Source: Flammulina velutipes (Eukaryota > Basidiomycota > Agaricomycetes > Agaricales > Physalacriaceae). Taken from it: 64,000 nt of DNA. The stretch spans positions 3,410,001 through 3,474,000 of the forward strand of contig CM022370.1 in the NCBI GenBank assembly GCA_011800155.1. Direction: 5' to 3'. The position numbers and the translations under genes were made by a program. The notes under the pieces are model-generated. The model ran no database searches. It was not told the origin of the DNA and saw only the letters and a program-made list of their open reading frames with translations. Of this stretch, positions 47,103-58,900 are shown in pieces (the first letter of the stretch is position 1; the number at the start of each line of letters is the position of its first letter).

Positions 47103-48308
47103 ATGTTCAAGTTCGACTTTGAAGTGGAAGAGCTCGATGAGGAGATATCCGCGATAGCCTTTTCCAGCGCAGAAACTCCCAAAAAGAAGGAGGATCCAGT
47201 TGAAGAACAGCCATTTACGGAAATCCAGATTCAGCACCTTGTGCGTATCCAGCTGGCGTGATTTAGCAGTCGCTGATTTTTCTCCTCGAAAAGAATAGAT
47301 AGACTGTCTTCCACCGTTCATATCATGCTCTCCACTATCCATCCCACTATCGTCTGGGCAAAGCATCACGCTCTCCCGACGCGATCTTTTCGATGCGCGG
47401 TTTCAACTCATGAACGAAGAAGACAACGAAAAATCCCCGGGCGAGGACGCAATGGACTTCCTTGACGCTCCCTCCGATTTAGTGCACGGCGTATATGAAG
47501 GAGGGCTGAAAACTTGGGAATGTAGTCTGGATCTCGTGGATTACATCCATGAAAAGAGCACTCTCATACCCAATGGCAAGCGAGTGTTAGAGGTATCTCG
47601 TTCTACTATCGTTTCTTGCTCCTCGTCTAACTGACTATATCCCAGGTTGGCTGTGGAACTGCAGTTCCGTCGGTGTTCTTCCTCAACAAAATATTGTCCG
47701 GTCCTCCCTCTGACGAAACCACGGAGATACATCTACAAGACTACAACGCATCTGTCTTCGAACTGATTACCTTTCCTAACCTTGTCCTCGCCTGGTGTAA
47801 GGTCTCACTTTCGTTTGATCTTGCCCTCAAACTAAATATTGTGTTGGTGATAGATATGTCGCCCGCGTCGAAAAACTTCCGCGAAACATCATCTGTGCTC
47901 GAAGATCCTGAATCCGAGCTACCAGCAGCAGATCCTACCGTCGTTGCGGATATACCTATGTCTCCTGCACTCAAGGCGGCCTTCCTCGCCTCTTTGAAGG
48001 ACCATTCCGTCGTGCTCCGTTTCTTCTCTGGTTCATGGCGCACCTTCAAAATCGAGCGACCATACGAGATAATACTCACCTCGGAGACGATCTACCGCTC
48101 CGAGAGTATGACATCGCTTATCTCTCTACTCCATTCAGCCTGTGGTTCCCAAGCTACCTGTCTAGTCGCAGCGAAAGTGCTTTACTTTGGAGTTGGAGGT
48201 GGTGTAACGGCATTCGTCAATGCTGTCGAAGAGACCAGCGGTAAAGCCGAGACGGTATGGGAGAAGACATCTGGGGTCGGAAGGAAGATCTTGAGCGTCC
48301 AGTGGTAG
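47103..48308 (+). CDS. HPM1: Histidine protein methyltransferase 1 (METTL18-like)
   Basis: SAM-dependent enzyme; in yeast and human the family methylates a histidine of ribosomal protein uL3. Four exons (47103-47240, 47299-47592, 47646-47796, 47854-48308) give 345 aa. Key motifs: DLVHGVYEGGLKTWECSLDL, a family hallmark; motif I in VLEVGCGTAVPS; IHLQDYNASVFELITFPNL after it; and YEIILTSETIYRSESM in place of motif IV. It ends ETVWEKTSGVGRKILSVQW. The N-terminal 45 residues are acidic and precede the fold. The junction at 47593 restores the split motif I exactly, which supports the model. Confidence 0.9.
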
Positions 48309-48647
48309 CTATCTGTTCGTTCATACCTATGGAATTGGCTTGTTGTGTCATCACGTCTATGTCCCATTTCAAGCCACCCGATGCTATCTCCGATCCAAGA
48401 AAGGTGGTACTTTTTCGGGTGGCGCAACTTATCGATGCATCCCTATCACAACATCGCGAGCTATATGTTACACACTTGATTTAGCCTACACTATACATTC
48501 TTTGACACATACTATACAATCAATACAATTACATACATGGATACACCAACAATTTGAGCGGTTGAGGCTGTTACTAGAGATACAACTGAGGACAGATGAG
48601 TGTTTCCTCGAAGTCAATACCAAAGAGTACACACCATTGTTTCACCA
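48309..48647. other. Intergenic region between convergent genes
   Basis: It contains the 3' flanks of the methyltransferase and F-box genes. It is AT-rich with CATACAAT/ACAATTACATACAT-type repeats; nothing else seen. Confidence 0.35.
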
Positions 48648-49807
48648 TCATGTGAAACGGAGCATCCCACGAGCATCTTTCCTATGAAGAGATGCCCGGA
48701 TCTCCTCGACATACAGGTCTTCGAATCGGCAAGGCTTCCTCGAAGGAGGATGAACAAATGATACAGACAACATACACGAGGCTTCGTCCAATGCCTGCCA
48801 AACTGACTGCCACGAAGCATCAGCAGACGATCTTCGCCAGTTGATATGCATATCACAGCGTAACAAAATGGCGAGATGAATGCGATGATGGATATCGCGT
48901 CTCAGTCGAAGGACGCGTATGAGCCAAGAGACGTTCTGAATCAGGTTCTCTTCCCATAAAGTTATAGTCAATCGAGGAAGAGACGCGATGCATAATTTAG
49001 TGTCTTCCATCACTAGTGACGAAACCGAAGACGTCAGAGGGATGTGAATTCTGAGCCAAGCGGGAAATACTCACGCATGATGCGCGCCGGCTCGTAGAGA
49101 GAGAGCTCCTCGAGGTGGTCGGCGGTGTCGACCAACGTTTTGTGAATGTAGTCGTGGTGGGTCATGTTCCCGGAGGTGTTGATGACAAGCTTTGTAACGG
49201 AGCGCAATAATGAATAATGCGCCGAGAATATCGGGAGTAAGGATTGATAATGCCCGGTGAGCTCGATTGACCGCAGCGACGGAACCTGGATGTGAGGCCC
49301 GACGATGCGAGGGTCGGTCGCGCAATGGGTGTTTCGGCATGATAGTGTTTTGAGACCTGGATACGGTTGGAGGAGGGCGTAGAAGGATGAAGGCGACGTG
49401 AATACGATCTTGTTCAGAGTCATAGAAGTGATAGTGCGACAGGACTGGATCGCGTCCAGGATGTCGGGGGGAACGTTCTCGATGACAAGGTCCACTAATT
49501 CGAGGGCGGCCAAATTGGTGAACGATCGAAGAAGGATAGAGGTGAACGGCTGTGTGTGATGGAATCTCAAGTCGACGAGGCGGACCCGGCGGACGAACAG
49601 TGAGATGCTCGGCGTGCCGCAAATGATGTTATACAGGCGTTTGACTTGTTTTGGTCGAGACAGAACGACGAAACGGAAGAGGTAAGGAAGCGCCGCAAGC
49701 CTAAAGGAGTGTGATGTCGCCGCGACGCTCTGGAGCGCGGATTTGTCGCCTTGTAGCTCGGTGACGATAGTATCAACCATTTCGGGAGGAAGGTGCTGGA
49801 ACGACAT
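48648..49807 (-). CDS. F-box protein with leucine-rich C-terminal part
   Basis: Probable substrate receptor of an SCF ubiquitin ligase. Two exons (49075-49807, 48648-49012) give 365 aa. The N-terminal F-box-like segment is LPPEMVDTIVTELQGDKSAL then the usual alternation VAATSHSFRLAALPYLFRFV. It is followed by irregular leucine-rich repeats (FTNLAALELVDLVIENVP, IQSCRTITSMTLNKIVF, VPSLRSIELTG, SVTKLVINTSGN). Splicing at 49013-49074 extends the frame by 121 residues beyond the apparent stop; the phases match. Such genes are numerous and fast-evolving in Agaricomycetes, so no target can be named. Confidence 0.72.
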
Positions 49808-52366
49808 GCTTCAAGTGGACAACAGCGTTCTGTCCTTGAATCTGGTTAAGGTTCAAGGTAGAAGAAGGCCAACATAATGAGAGAAACATTATATCACTGA
49901 CACTGCTTACTGGACAGGAGCTAGACTGATCGCTTACTGAAACTGGCTTACGGTCACAATGCGGTACAGGGCGGCATGGTGCCGTAAATGGAAAATCTAT
50001 AGCTCAAGGTGCTTGCAATTCGATAGCGGTTTTCTACTAGTACCTCTTCCCAACGAGATGCTTAATATTTCGGGAGTGTAGAGGGACACACATGGTAGAG
50101 GTTCAACTCGCAGATCTCAACATCTTGATTTAAATCTTCGGAATTATTTCAGGCCTCGTAAGCCGCTCCCTCTTCACGGCTCCTGGGGGCGCTTACCATC
50201 TTCCGCTTCCGTTATAGGCCAACGATGAAAACTCAATTGAGTTCAACGGAGTATTTCAGACGCAGCATCGGGGATGGTTGAACAGCAAGCTTGCTTGTTG
50301 TAGAGCTACATGTAGCTACTTTCATGCAGTTGTAGCGGGCGGCTGACATGTTGGCCACAATCCTCCCACGCCACAACGTTCAAGCTGACCAAGGCACTAG
50401 GGCCTAAATTTACAAAGATCTACGTTCTGGTTGTTTAGCGCTATTACAGTATCAACTACAAGGGACTACTCCACCAATCCTTCTTCTATTTTACTTGACG
50501 CTTTGACTTGCCCAACCCTCGCTAGCAGCAGGTATGGTAACGTCTTTCTGACGAACATCGGGGCTCCATAAACGATAAATGCAAGTTGAATCAATTTCGA
50601 GTCCAACATTTGGAGATGAGGTGTGGCGCAATCTTCGTTGCGTAGACATTCATCCCATCGATTGCTGTTGATCCAATAATGATTGTGATTTTCTTGAAGA
50701 TGTTTTATCTCATACTACAGCAATTTGCAGTTCGTTGTAGACAAACTGCATTTTTTGTTCGCTAGAAAACTTGTTTATGATTGGAGCACATTTGGAGCTG
50801 ATTTGGAGCACCCAGGGCCAGAATTTTGTTCGCCCACCTCCTGCCCCGCCAAGAGGTGAGCCCGATCCAGATCTTGGAAACCGATCATGCCACGCGGGTG
50901 CCCCACATGGCCTAAGCCGACTGTTTGCCGATCATCGATTCATGATTTCTTGCTCGCCATATGCTGCTCCAGGTTCCCGTACGACGTATCATGTCCGTGA
51001 CCGATCCATTTTTCGCATGCAGGACAGCACACAGTACGTGTTCCCTTGCTGGCATCTCCGCGTTCAGCTGGCAAGTTCTCCTTGTTGTTGAGTGTGAAGG
51101 TGTTCGAGTTCGAGTTCGATGAATGGGATGATGGCGCCGTATATACATGGATAGATTGATGATGGTAGGAGCTATTTACAGAGCTCGAGTTCCATGAGGT
51201 GAATATGTCGAAAGAAAAGAGTTAAAGAGGATAGACGCGTTATGCGCGCGCGACGCTGCTTGAACGCTGTTGCAGATGTCGTGGTTCTGGATAGAAACGT
51301 GGATTTGATCCAAACGATGGCCGCTTGGCTGCCGACAGGTCACGAGATCTTTCACCTTCCATATTCTGGGAGGGGGGGGGTCGTGGGATTCGTGTCCAAG
51401 ATCTGGATCGGGCTCACCTCTTGTGCCCCGCTGAATGAGACACCGAAGTGGCATGTATCTTCTTGCTCTACCTAGCATCAGTACTCCGACGTCACAAATA
51501 CTTCAGCAACATTTTCGTGAGGCCTAACTCGTCTGTCCGTGGCGCAAACACGGGAGCCCAACGTCGTGAACGCGTGAACCCTGAGCGAACAGATCAAAAT
51601 GAGAACCCTTAGCGCTCCAAAAGTAAACAAGTTTTCTGGAGATCAAGAAAGGTGTTTTGTCTACAACGAACTGCAAATTGCTGTAACCCCGATCATCACG
51701 AATTGGTGACCCTCCATTTCGCCACAAGCCAGTCCGCTGCAGTTGAGGCAGTTGCATCATTTCTGGCCTCCCAGATCATGATGTCGAGACATGGGGCGAT
51801 TGGCAGGCTGTGTATCGTTGCAGATCGCATGGAATGTCGGGGGCTTTACTCCTTGAAGAGATTTATAGCACATGCAAACTTGTACCGGCTACCGGCCTTT
51901 TCAGTTGACTTGAAATCTTCAGCAGGATGATTACAGAAGGTATACAGACGCGGATAGGTGAACAGATGAACTTGATTTCGGGAGATGATCTCTACTTTGT
52001 GTGTTAGCAGTCAGAACGGCATCCAAACTTCGCCTATTAGCAAGCGCCCAGGTGTAGATCTACACGTTTCAAGACGTCTCTTTTTCAGGGTTAGCTGGCC
52101 ATACCAATATACAACTGAATGAATGATACAATTGTAGCCATGGAGTTCTGTACAGCTCTTGAAGCAATGAAAGTTCTTTTTGATGGAATTTAGCGCAGTG
52201 TAGGAGACCAAGGGGCCGGAATAGGAAGGCCGTTGCTTCTTACCATCGAGATCAAGTTGCTCAATTATTACAAGAGTATCAATTGCGGGTAGTATTGCCA
52301 TGCTCTCAGCTACAATCAGTCTTCGTCAGCTTCCCTTACCTTGCATTCATACCACCATCTGCCATT
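49808..52366. other. Gene-free 2.5 kb region
   Basis: Apart from the foldback repeat described separately (50716-51685) and the promoter of the G-alpha gene on the right, no gene is recognised. Open frames at 50771-51091, 51176-51478 (minus) and 51242-51475 arise from the repeat arms and their spacer. Confidence 0.4.
50716..51685. repeat. Degenerate foldback (inverted-repeat) element
   Basis: Three blocks occur in the same order on opposite strands. Block 1: 30 nt, 50716-50745 against 51656-51685. Block 2: 14 nt, 50764-50777 against 51624-51637 (extended by a nearby TTGGAGC in both). Block 3: 28 nt, 50851-50878 against 51395-51422. Each block is identical between arms, while the sequence between blocks has diverged in length and base. 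The left arm is about 165 bp and the right about 290 bp, with a spacer of about 515 bp. The layout fits a decayed foldback or MITE-like element, or two inverted copies of one repeat family. Confidence 0.7.
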
Positions 52367-54470
52367 ATGGCCTCCACTAGCGCCGCTCGTCGTCACAGCG
52401 TCCCGATGACTAGGGTGCCCATACGACAGGACGAGATACCTATATTGAAGCCTGAAAGTGACTTTTTCGATGCCGAGGCATACAGCATCAGCAACAGTAT
52501 TGACGAGGAGCTCAAGGTGCGTTTCCCGTTTTCTTTGTCTCCGCAAGGTGATCTAACAGCTCTACCACTACAGAAGGAGTCCCAGCGACGACGCGACGCG
52601 TCTAAACGTGAAGTAAAAGGTGCGCCCTCAAACCCCCTCCCCTGCGAGATTCCCGCTAAAATTGCTGTGTGTATCGATAGTCATGCTCCTCGGACAGGCG
52701 GAATCAGGTACGTCCGACATTGGCGCAATGGACTTCCTGATAACTGACCAAGTACCCAGGAAAATCTACCCTGCAGAAACAATTCCAGCTATACTACGCT
52801 TCTCATTCTCTTGAACATGAACGTCCAACGTGGAAACCCATTGTTCATTTCAACACCATCAAAGCTATCCGCATGGTCTTGGACGAACTCGACTACGATC
52901 TGACGCGCCCAACGAATAGCGACTCTCAGGACCCGGCAGTGATACAAGACGGGATTAGCCATCTGCGCGCGCGCTTATTACCTTTCGTTGCCCTGGAGGA
53001 CTCCTTAGCCTCCGAACTCAGCGGAGGATTAGCTGTCGGTGGCGGACGCGCAGGCGTTTTCGTTCGTGCGGGTTGGCAATCTCTAGTGACAGCAACTCGA
53101 AGTTGGCCCATCGGAGATGTTCGCCCCACGCAAAAGGCGCAAATCGTTACAACTATGGCCGCGAAAGCTTTCTACAACTCCCGAAAGGACATCGTCGGCC
53201 TATGGGAGCACCCAGCCGTCAAACGTCTGATAGCGCTCCGACATCTGAAGCTCGAAGAGTCGGGTATCTAGTAAGTGATATCCTGTTCTTTGTTCTTCTC
53301 TTCTGTGAGATTGATTGTTCCTGTGTAGCTTCTTGAACAACATCATGCGAATATCAGAGCCTGATTATATCCCACTAACTGGCGAGTTATCGCACTATCG
53401 TCAAAGGCAGTGTTATCTCAATGATTTCCAGAGGACATCCTCAACGTCCGGGTCCAGACGCTCGGAGTCATTGAACATACTTTCCCAATCAACATGGCAG
53501 GAACAGCGTACGACTGGAAGTTGTACGATGTCGGTGGGGCTGTGAGTTCCTTATCACATCCGTTTCGCAGCAAGGTACTAATTCATATCCACCAGCGGGG
53601 ACAGGTATGCATCGGATAGTGACTTTTGACGCGTTCTCATTCCGGCACTAGCGACATGCATGGATGCCGTACTTTGAAGATGGTCAGTCCCGACTGTTCG
53701 CCGCCTAACAATTCATACCAACCGCTTTCTAGCCACGGCCATCATCTTCCTGGCTCCCATATCAGCATTTGACCAAGTTAGCTGCTTCCCCCATCATGTT
53801 TATGGTTACAAAACTGATCTATTACACAAAGTATCTCGAGGAGGACGGGAGAACGAATCGTATAGACGACTCCTTGAAACTCTTCACATCAATATGCTCC
53901 AACAAGCTTCTCAAGAATGCGCATCTTGTCTTGCTATTGAATAAGGTATGTTCCCATGTCTCGCACCTTTTGTCAGTCCGAGAAGGGCTCATCACCTGCC
54001 AGACGGATCTATTAAAGCAGAAACTAGAGTCTGGAATCAAGGTTAAGAAATAGTGAGCCACATTACTCTTCTCTCCGTGACCCGCCTCTAAAAGCTGGAT
54101 TTAGCATCGTCAGCTATGGTGACAGATCGAATCGCTATGAGGATGTTTCTGAATATTTCCGTGCTCACTTTTTACAAGTGCACAAACGGAAAGATATTGG
54201 CAACCGACATCTATTCGTGGTATGTTTTTATCGCCTATGTGACCTCCGGAAAGCTGAAACCCCCGAAAGCATTTCACTTCCATGCTTGTATGTACTCGCC
54301 ACAGGAACCCGGTCCTCTTTCTCACTCTTTGTTATAGGACATTGTCGCTACACAGAAGATTATCGTTGCTGGTGAGTAACAAACCGTTAGGCTACCGATG
54401 AAATTAATCCCATTCTGCAGTGGGAGAGGCGATTATCAGACAACACATTTCGCGAATCGGGTTGCTCTAA
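52367..54470 (+). CDS. Atypical heterotrimeric G-protein alpha subunit
   Basis: GTP-binding signalling protein, 453 aa from 15 exons: 52367-52516, 52574-52619, 52681-52707, 52760-53270, 53329-53381, 53432-53541, 53596-53604, 53652-53682, 53733-53776, 53832-53945, 54003-54052, 54105-54219, 54270-54287, 54338-54371, 54421-54470. G1 is LLGQAESGKST (residues 68-78). Switch I is VRVQTLG with Arg269 and Thr272. Switch II is DVGGARGQRHAW: the catalytic Gln of canonical G-alpha is Ala299. G4 is LLLNKTD (364-367). G5 reads FTSMLD rather than TCAxD. The N-terminus (MASTSAARRH) has no Gly2 or Cys3 for lipid attachment and the C-terminus (SRIGLL) no Cys at -4. The helical domain has an insert with GGGRAGVFVRAGW. 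Exon 7 has 9 nt; intron 53382-53431 is GC-AG. Confidence 0.9.
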
Positions 54471-54562
54471 ATATGTAATATATGCAGTAGATGTGTATGT
54501 TATGACGACGCTCCTACGGGACATTCACCCATCTATCCATTATCCGCCCCAATCCAATCCGG

Positions 54563-55831
54563 TCAACATTCCTCAAACCGACTTATTGTAGGCGTTAGCC
54601 CCGAACAAACACGTTGGCTTTTACTCCTCAAAGCCAGCTGGTACACCCGCAGGACTCCTCTCTCCCGCAAACCCCGCATACCCTCTTGCACCTTCTGGAA
54701 CTCGGGGTGGGTCTGGGGAGCAAAGACACCGACGGCGACTTGAGTCAAGGACTCGTACCGGAGGAGCACCTCGTCCAGAGCCGGCCAATTATTTAACGAT
54801 TTAGGATCAATGAAGAACTCGATCGCCACACGCGCCAGGAGTCCAGACAGTGGTATGCTGGAAATCACATCGAGGACCCATGACCATATCTCAGGATAGT
54901 CTTCGACAGTCAGCCTCAGCGAACGAAGATTCGGACAGTGCGCGAGGCTGAGAGGTTCAGGACGGTCTGGGGAATGAATAGTGTAAGGGCACGAATCGCG
55001 AAAAGAAGAAGGGGGAAAAGAAAGCTCACAGAGACTAGTCCCGGGCTTGAGGTGAAAATGCTCGAGAGAACTCCCAAAGGCATGTAAAAGATTGACGCCG
55101 CATCTGTCAGCTGAATGCGCGAGACGGAATTCTCGAACACCTGAGATGCCCAATGGGCCACAGAGCCATTCATCGAAGCCCTTGCAGTCCACGTAGTCGA
55201 GTGTGAGAAACTCTAATGGGGCCTGGCTTAGGTCGTCGGTAGTGGCGGCGGCGTCATCGCTGACGGCGAATTCTATCTCTCGTAGACCGAGCCCGCGGAG
55301 GGCGGGACTGTGTTTGAAGAAAGCGACAAGACTATTCCAGCTACCAAAAGTCCACATTGCGAGCCGGACGTAATTGAGAGAGGGAAGATGAAAGATAGAC
55401 TCGAACGCGTGTTTTATGGGAGGGGGGAGGGCTGTCCAGGGCATCGGGGAGGGGGTGGTGGATGTGAGCTCGACACGCCGTACATGTATGATCCTGCCCA
55501 AAAGCTGGGGGAGGAGTTTTGTGGCAAAGACTGCAACGTCGGAGTCGGGAGGGAGGAGGAAGTAGTCCGCGATGCCGGATGCGATATGGAGCTCGTGGAC
55601 ATGTGGGATGAGCTCGGGTGATGCGTCGAGGACGGCGAGGAGGCGCGTACAGCGCGCATCGACCGATTTGGACAGCTCGAATTGGACTTTTGAGAAGAGG
55701 TGGACGCGACTCGCCGGCAGCCATGCTCGACACAGCGTCGCGCATGTCCACAAGGCGCGGACGTCGTCGTGGAGATGGTCGACGATGTGGTCTACAAGTT
55801 CTTGGGGGAGGCGAGATAGCCCCGACGACAT
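54563..55831 (-). CDS. F-box protein with leucine-rich region
   Basis: Probable SCF substrate receptor. Two exons (55030-55831, 54563-54966) give 401 aa. The F-box is LPQELVDHIVDHLHDDVRAL followed by CRAWLPASRVHLFSKV. Leucine-rich repeats follow (IPHVHELHIASG, IIHVRRVELTST, LPSLNYVRLAMWTF, SPALRGLGLREIEF, CPNLRSLRLTVEDY). The 63-nt intron at 54967-55029 is a multiple of three without a stop, so it could be kept; removal is preferred because it has good splice signals, a pyrimidine-rich body, and joins one repeat to the next. This gene is not close in sequence to the F-box gene at 48648. Its stop is 92 bp from the end of the convergent G-alpha gene. Confidence 0.75.
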   Translation of the reverse strand: MSSGLSRLPQELVDHIVDHLHDDVRALWTCATLCRAWLPASRVHLFSKVQFELSKSVDARCTRLLAVLDASPELIPHVHELHIASGIADYFLLPPDSDVAVFATKLLPQLLGRIIHVRRVELTSTTPSPMPWTALPPPIKHAFESIFHLPSLNYVRLAMWTFGSWNSLVAFFKHSPALRGLGLREIEFAVSDDAAATTDDLSQAPLEFLTLDYVDCKGFDEWLCGPLGISGVREFRLAHSADRCGVNLLHAFGSSLEHFHLKPGTSLCELSFPPSSFRDSCPYTIHSPDRPEPLSLAHCPNLRSLRLTVEDYPEIWSWVLDVISSIPLSGLLARVAIEFFIDPKSLNNWPALDEVLLRYESLTQVAVGVFAPQTHPEFQKVQEGMRGLRERGVLRVYQLALRSKSQRVCSGLTPTISRFEEC

Positions 55832-56222
55832 CGTTTGGGTGGACGGATGGCTGGTGGATCTAAAATATATCGTTCAGTTCAGCAGCCTTGATCGGATAGG
55901 GGCAATTCACCCTAATGGGGGATGGAAGCGATATCGATGTCTCTATCCTGTCGTTTTTATAGCTGTAAATGCATTGCAAGGCTGCCCGGCGAGCTGCTTC
56001 TCAAACACGCTTTCGGAGAAAATGCGTAGCTGGAGTGGCCATCTGACTCGCAACCGCCAGCGGGCAGGATTCGCTATCGAGGATGTCAAAAACAAAGGAT
56101 AGCAGCGGCAAGATGCGAGAGCTTGTTGTATTTCAAAATCATCCGGGCCGTTTTCATATGCGCAAGCGAGTCGCGATTGTATAATGAAAGAAACAACAAA
56201 TAAGATGTACACCTCTCGTACA
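55832..56222. other. Intergenic region, nothing recognised
   Basis: About 390 bp: F-box promoter at the left and the 3' flank of NOG1 at the right. Confidence 0.35.
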
Positions 56223-58665
56223 TTAACGTCTGTCCGTCTTGCCACCTTTTCGCTTGCCCGCAAACAGATGTTTTGGCTATGGGCGAAATAGTCAGTTCGG
56301 TGAGTCTCTGTAACGCAACGTGTAGACCTCACCATCTTCGTCTTGATGACACGATCACCCTCACCAGCCTTGGCCAACATGTTCCGAGGACGTTGACCAA
56401 GGTTACGCAGCTTGACGGCTTTGCTTGCTTGCTATTATCACGCATGAGAAACCATCCAAAGCGGCATGGGAAAAGACGTGAACTCACCGCTTCATCACGC
56501 ATACCCGCGAACCTCCGATCTGTCTTTGGTGCTCTCCGTGAGACAGCCATGACAGCGCCGGAATTGCCTTTCGTCCGTTTTGTGGGAGTCTTCTCTGCAC
56601 CATCCACATCCATGCCATCTTCGTCACTCCATTCGCCCTCGTCTTCAACATCCATCGCTGACTCGTCCGCACGCTTACGCTTCGCACCAGCCACCTTTGC
56701 CAGCGCCTCTGCACGCTCTTGTATCCGACTGGGATCCAAACCTGCCCTGGTAAGATTGTCCGTCATTTCCGTTACAGTGCGCAGGCCAACTGTTCGAGGC
56801 ATCCGAGATTGGTTCTTCTTGCTCTTCTTGATACTCTGAGAGTGAATTTTATGGGAAAGTGCCACTTGAGCTTCCTGAGCTTCCCGCTCGTCGTCAGAAT
56901 CGAACTTTGGAAAAACACACACAACGTCAGTATCCATGACCATCACAGTGAGAGAAAAAAAGACGTACCATATCTTCGTCACTCTCGTAGAAGCCCTCAG
57001 CCTGCAGACGCTCCTCTTCACGTTCCAAAGCCTCCAGTTTCTCAGCGATATCCGGATCGATAAAGTCGGCTACGTTCTTGCCGTCCATAATCTCAGGAAT
57101 GATGTCTTCGTTCCATGAAGGATCCTTAAGAAGGTAATCCACTGCACAATATCGTCCGTCAGTCAAGCAAAGATAATGATCAGCAATTGACGTACCTCTC
57201 ATGTTGATATTGTAAACACCAGCACCACCCTCTTCGAGCTCGATGTCCCTCTGTAACCTCTTCCTATTCGGATCATCCTTGTCATATCTCTTCTTGTCTT
57301 TCACGACCTCAGGTATGAACGGCGTGCGCACGACTTCATCGCGCGGTTTGGGCTGTGCGACGTGTATCCTGTTAATGACAGAGTTTATCTTGCTGCCCTT
57401 GATCTTGGCGTCGACACGATGTGCGAGGAGGGCTTCACAAGCTTTGTTTTTGAGCTCCATTACGCCCTCGTCGGAGTAGCAAGACACCTGGACACATGTA
57501 ACATCCTCGGAGTCGATGATCTCCTGCACGAGAGCGCGCGAATCAGGGTGGATGTCTTCGAGGCGCATGACGTCGATTTTGTTGATAACCAGGAGAGTAG
57601 GCTTGCCGTTGAAAAGAGGTTTGATCGAATGGAAAAGTTTGCACTGTACGGAAAAAGTCGTGAGTTGGGTGTGTGGTTGCAAAGATAGATGAATACACAT
57701 ACCTGCGCCTCCACGGAATATCCACACTGTTCACTCAGATCCATGAAATACAGAATCGCACTTTTAAGATGCGCAAGAGCAGTTATGCTCTGCATCTCAA
57801 TCGTGTTCATCTCCTCCAGCGGATGGTCGAGTATACCAGGTGTATCTATCACCTGCCAGCGAAGGTACTTGTAATCAAGATGTCCGACAAAGAGGGATTT
57901 AGTGGTGAAGGCGTATGGTTGGACATCGACATCCGCGCGGGTGACTTTGTTGATGAAGGAGGATTTGCCGACGTTGGGGTATCCACAGATGAGGAGTGTG
58001 CGGGTATTGGGATCTATGGCGGGGAGACGGGATATGTGCTGCCTGACTTGTTCGAGGTAGGCTAGAGGGTCTTTTTGGCGGCGCATAATTGTCGCCATCC
58101 TGGACATAAAAATTGGCAAAAGGATGCTTTGAAAAAGGTAGGACTCACCGGCCAAGAGCAGCCTTCTTCAGCTGCTTGCATCGATACAAGCTGTCGCCGA
58201 ATTTTAAGAGTCGGTGGTAGTCTTTTGCTACCTGGTCGATCAGATGCCGTGCTGTCCGTAGTTGACCCAGAGCGAGCTTGTAGTGGTTTTTGTCGTAAAG
58301 AACGTTCATAAGCGAAGATAAGAAAGGATGGAGGTCCTAGACAAAAAATTCAGCATTATTCCACATCCAAGTCAAACCAGTACGCACATCAAGCATAGGG
58401 AATTCGGTAAGGATTGCGCCTAGCTTTTCATCGAAGGTGTCTTGCGTAAACTTGACCTTTCGCATGTAAAAGTTCCTGATACGGCTGATTTTGAAGTTCT
58501 TGTGGATGACCTAGGGGGAGATTGAAAGCTCGCAAAGTGCTTTAGATTTCTCGTCGTTTGGAGACATACCGTGGGCGTCTTCCGCTGCGTCTTGGACAGA
58601 ACAATATCCAAGAAATCAGTCGCCGTTGGCACAGGCGCGATGGCCTTGAGACCGCTTGTCGACAT
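56223..58665 (-). CDS. NOG1: Nucleolar GTP-binding protein 1
   Basis: GTPase of 60S ribosomal-subunit assembly in the nucleolus and nucleoplasm. Nine exons (58570-58665, 58388-58510, 58149-58336, 57703-58099, 57196-57643, 56969-57141, 56488-56904, 56333-56431, 56223-56276) give 664 aa. The N-terminal helical domain ([35 protein letters not shown]) precedes an Obg-type GTPase: G1 [17 protein letters not shown]2 in [12 protein letters not shown]3 [10 protein letters not shown]4 [12 protein letters not shown] follows, then a Lys/Arg/Glu-rich tail with [13 protein letters not shown] and the conserved end [16 protein letters not shown]. Exons 8 and 9 are short and were set by this ending. Confidence 0.95.
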
Positions 58666-58900
58666 GATTGGCGATGGGTGGGTTGACTGGAGGTGATATG
58701 GAGACCAGCGATCGCAATAATTTTTGAGCAGCCTTCCCACGCCTTTTACCACGTGCTGCATTCGGTTCCGTGTGGCGATTTGTTAAAAAGTATTTGCAGT
58801 CGTCAAAACCAGTAATTCATCTCATATGTAAGTAATACAATTTATCTATAGTCCTTCTCAAGTCCTTCTGTAGTTTATCGCACGATACATGTCCTGTCAC

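Noticed and set aside
50771..51478. Open frames sharing RGEPDPDLG in the foldback element
   Set aside because: The shared peptide comes from the 28-nt inverted block; the rest of each frame is unrelated and has no start context or homology.
54967..55029. Retention of the 63-nt intron in the second F-box gene
   Set aside because: It is in frame and free of stops, but has proper splice ends and a pyrimidine-rich body, and its peptide interrupts the leucine-rich pattern.
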